The notes under the pieces were generated by a model. It was not told the origin of the DNA. It worked only from the letters and a program-made list of their open reading frames with translations, and made no database searches. Shown here in pieces: positions 63,823-64,000 of a stretch of 64,000 nt of DNA; position 1 is the stretch's first letter; each line of letters starts with the position of its first letter. The DNA is from Nannochloropsis salina CCMP1776 (taxonomy: Eukaryota > Sar > Eustigmatophyceae > Eustigmatales > Monodopsidaceae), in the NCBI GenBank assembly GCA_004565275.1, contig SDOX01000019.1, positions 740,340 to 804,339 on the forward strand. The letters run 5' to 3'. A program made the position numbers and the translations under genes.

Positions 63823-64000
63823 TCAGTCCGACAGAAGCCCCATTTCCGGACGTCTTACGTACCCCGCGTGGCCTAAGGCGGTCAAGACAGCGGCCCCAAA
63901 AATAAAGTCAATCTGGCGTTGTGGTATACGACCTCGTAGGCCGATCCTGATGAGCGGCAAAACGGGCGCATAAAGCAAGGGCAGTAGAAGCTGGTAATTT
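63823..64000 (-). CDS. Edge fragment of a membrane protein (C-terminal part)
   Basis: On the minus strand a frame is open from the window edge to a TGA at 63823-63825. It encodes about 58 residues with hydrophobic stretches (YQLLLPLLYAPVLPLIRIG and DFIFGAAVLTALGHAGYV). A GTAAGA after the GGGTAC codons could be a splice donor, in which case the last 13 codons are intron and the gene continues further left. I do not recognise the family. Function and true end are unknown. Confidence 0.45.
   Translation of the reverse strand, partial: NYQLLLPLLYAPVLPLIRIGLRGRIPQRQIDFIFGAAVLTALGHAGYVRRPEMGLLSD

Overview
This window is nuclear DNA of a compact, intron-bearing eukaryote, most likely a photosynthetic stramenopile of the eustigmatophyte (Nannochloropsis) type. 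Three independent clues support this. (1) Three products (a D27-like isomerase, an ALB3 insertase and an unknown two-helix protein) start with a hydrophobic signal peptide followed by an A-F or G-F junction, the bipartite presequence used for red-algal secondary plastids. (2) The enolase carries a mitochondrial-type presequence, as known for stramenopile lower glycolysis. (3) Genes are short-spaced, alternate between strands, and have few, short GT-AG introns, several with AAG acceptors. The species call is inference.

Layout. 0-12 kb: the 3' end of mitochondrial ribosomal protein mL49 (+), RNA polymerase III subunit RPC3 (-), D27-like carotenoid isomerase (+), ubiquitin-L40 (-), a galacturonate-reductase-like oxidoreductase (+), plastid ALB3 (-), ribosomal stalk P0 (+) and a plastid-targeted unknown (-). 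12-19.5 kb: one 2,476-residue open frame that joins two membrane bundles, two cyclase-like domains and an AGC-type kinase with a receiver domain inside its activation segment. 19.5-21.9 kb: a gene-poor stretch with simple repeats. 22-34.4 kb: a membrane-anchored multicopper-oxidase-like protein with lost copper ligands (-), a PH-SEC14 protein (-), PDX2 (+), a WBP4-like splicing factor (+), IMPACT (-) and a phospholipid methyltransferase (+). 34.6-47 kb: a long ABCC transporter (-), a PUB-domain coiled-coil protein (-), GWT1/PIG-W (+) and an ER thioredoxin-like membrane protein (+). 47-64 kb: enolase (-), a FAAH-like amidase (+), a secreted-type PLA2 (+), eIF5A (-), an unknown membrane protein (+), proteasome RPN7 (-), a TRPC4AP homologue (+) and the edge of a further gene (-).

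The genes are mostly unrelated housekeeping functions arranged head-to-head and tail-to-tail. Several concern membrane lipids (SEC14, methyltransferase, GWT1, FAAH-like, PLA2) and several concern ubiquitin or proteolysis (ubiquitin-L40, RPN7, TRPC4AP, PUB protein), but nothing here shows they work as clusters. The standout is the cyclase-like/kinase/receiver fusion. No virus-like element, transposon, rRNA or tRNA was recognised. Splice sites were inferred by eye from frame continuity and GT/AG motifs; coordinates include the stop codon.
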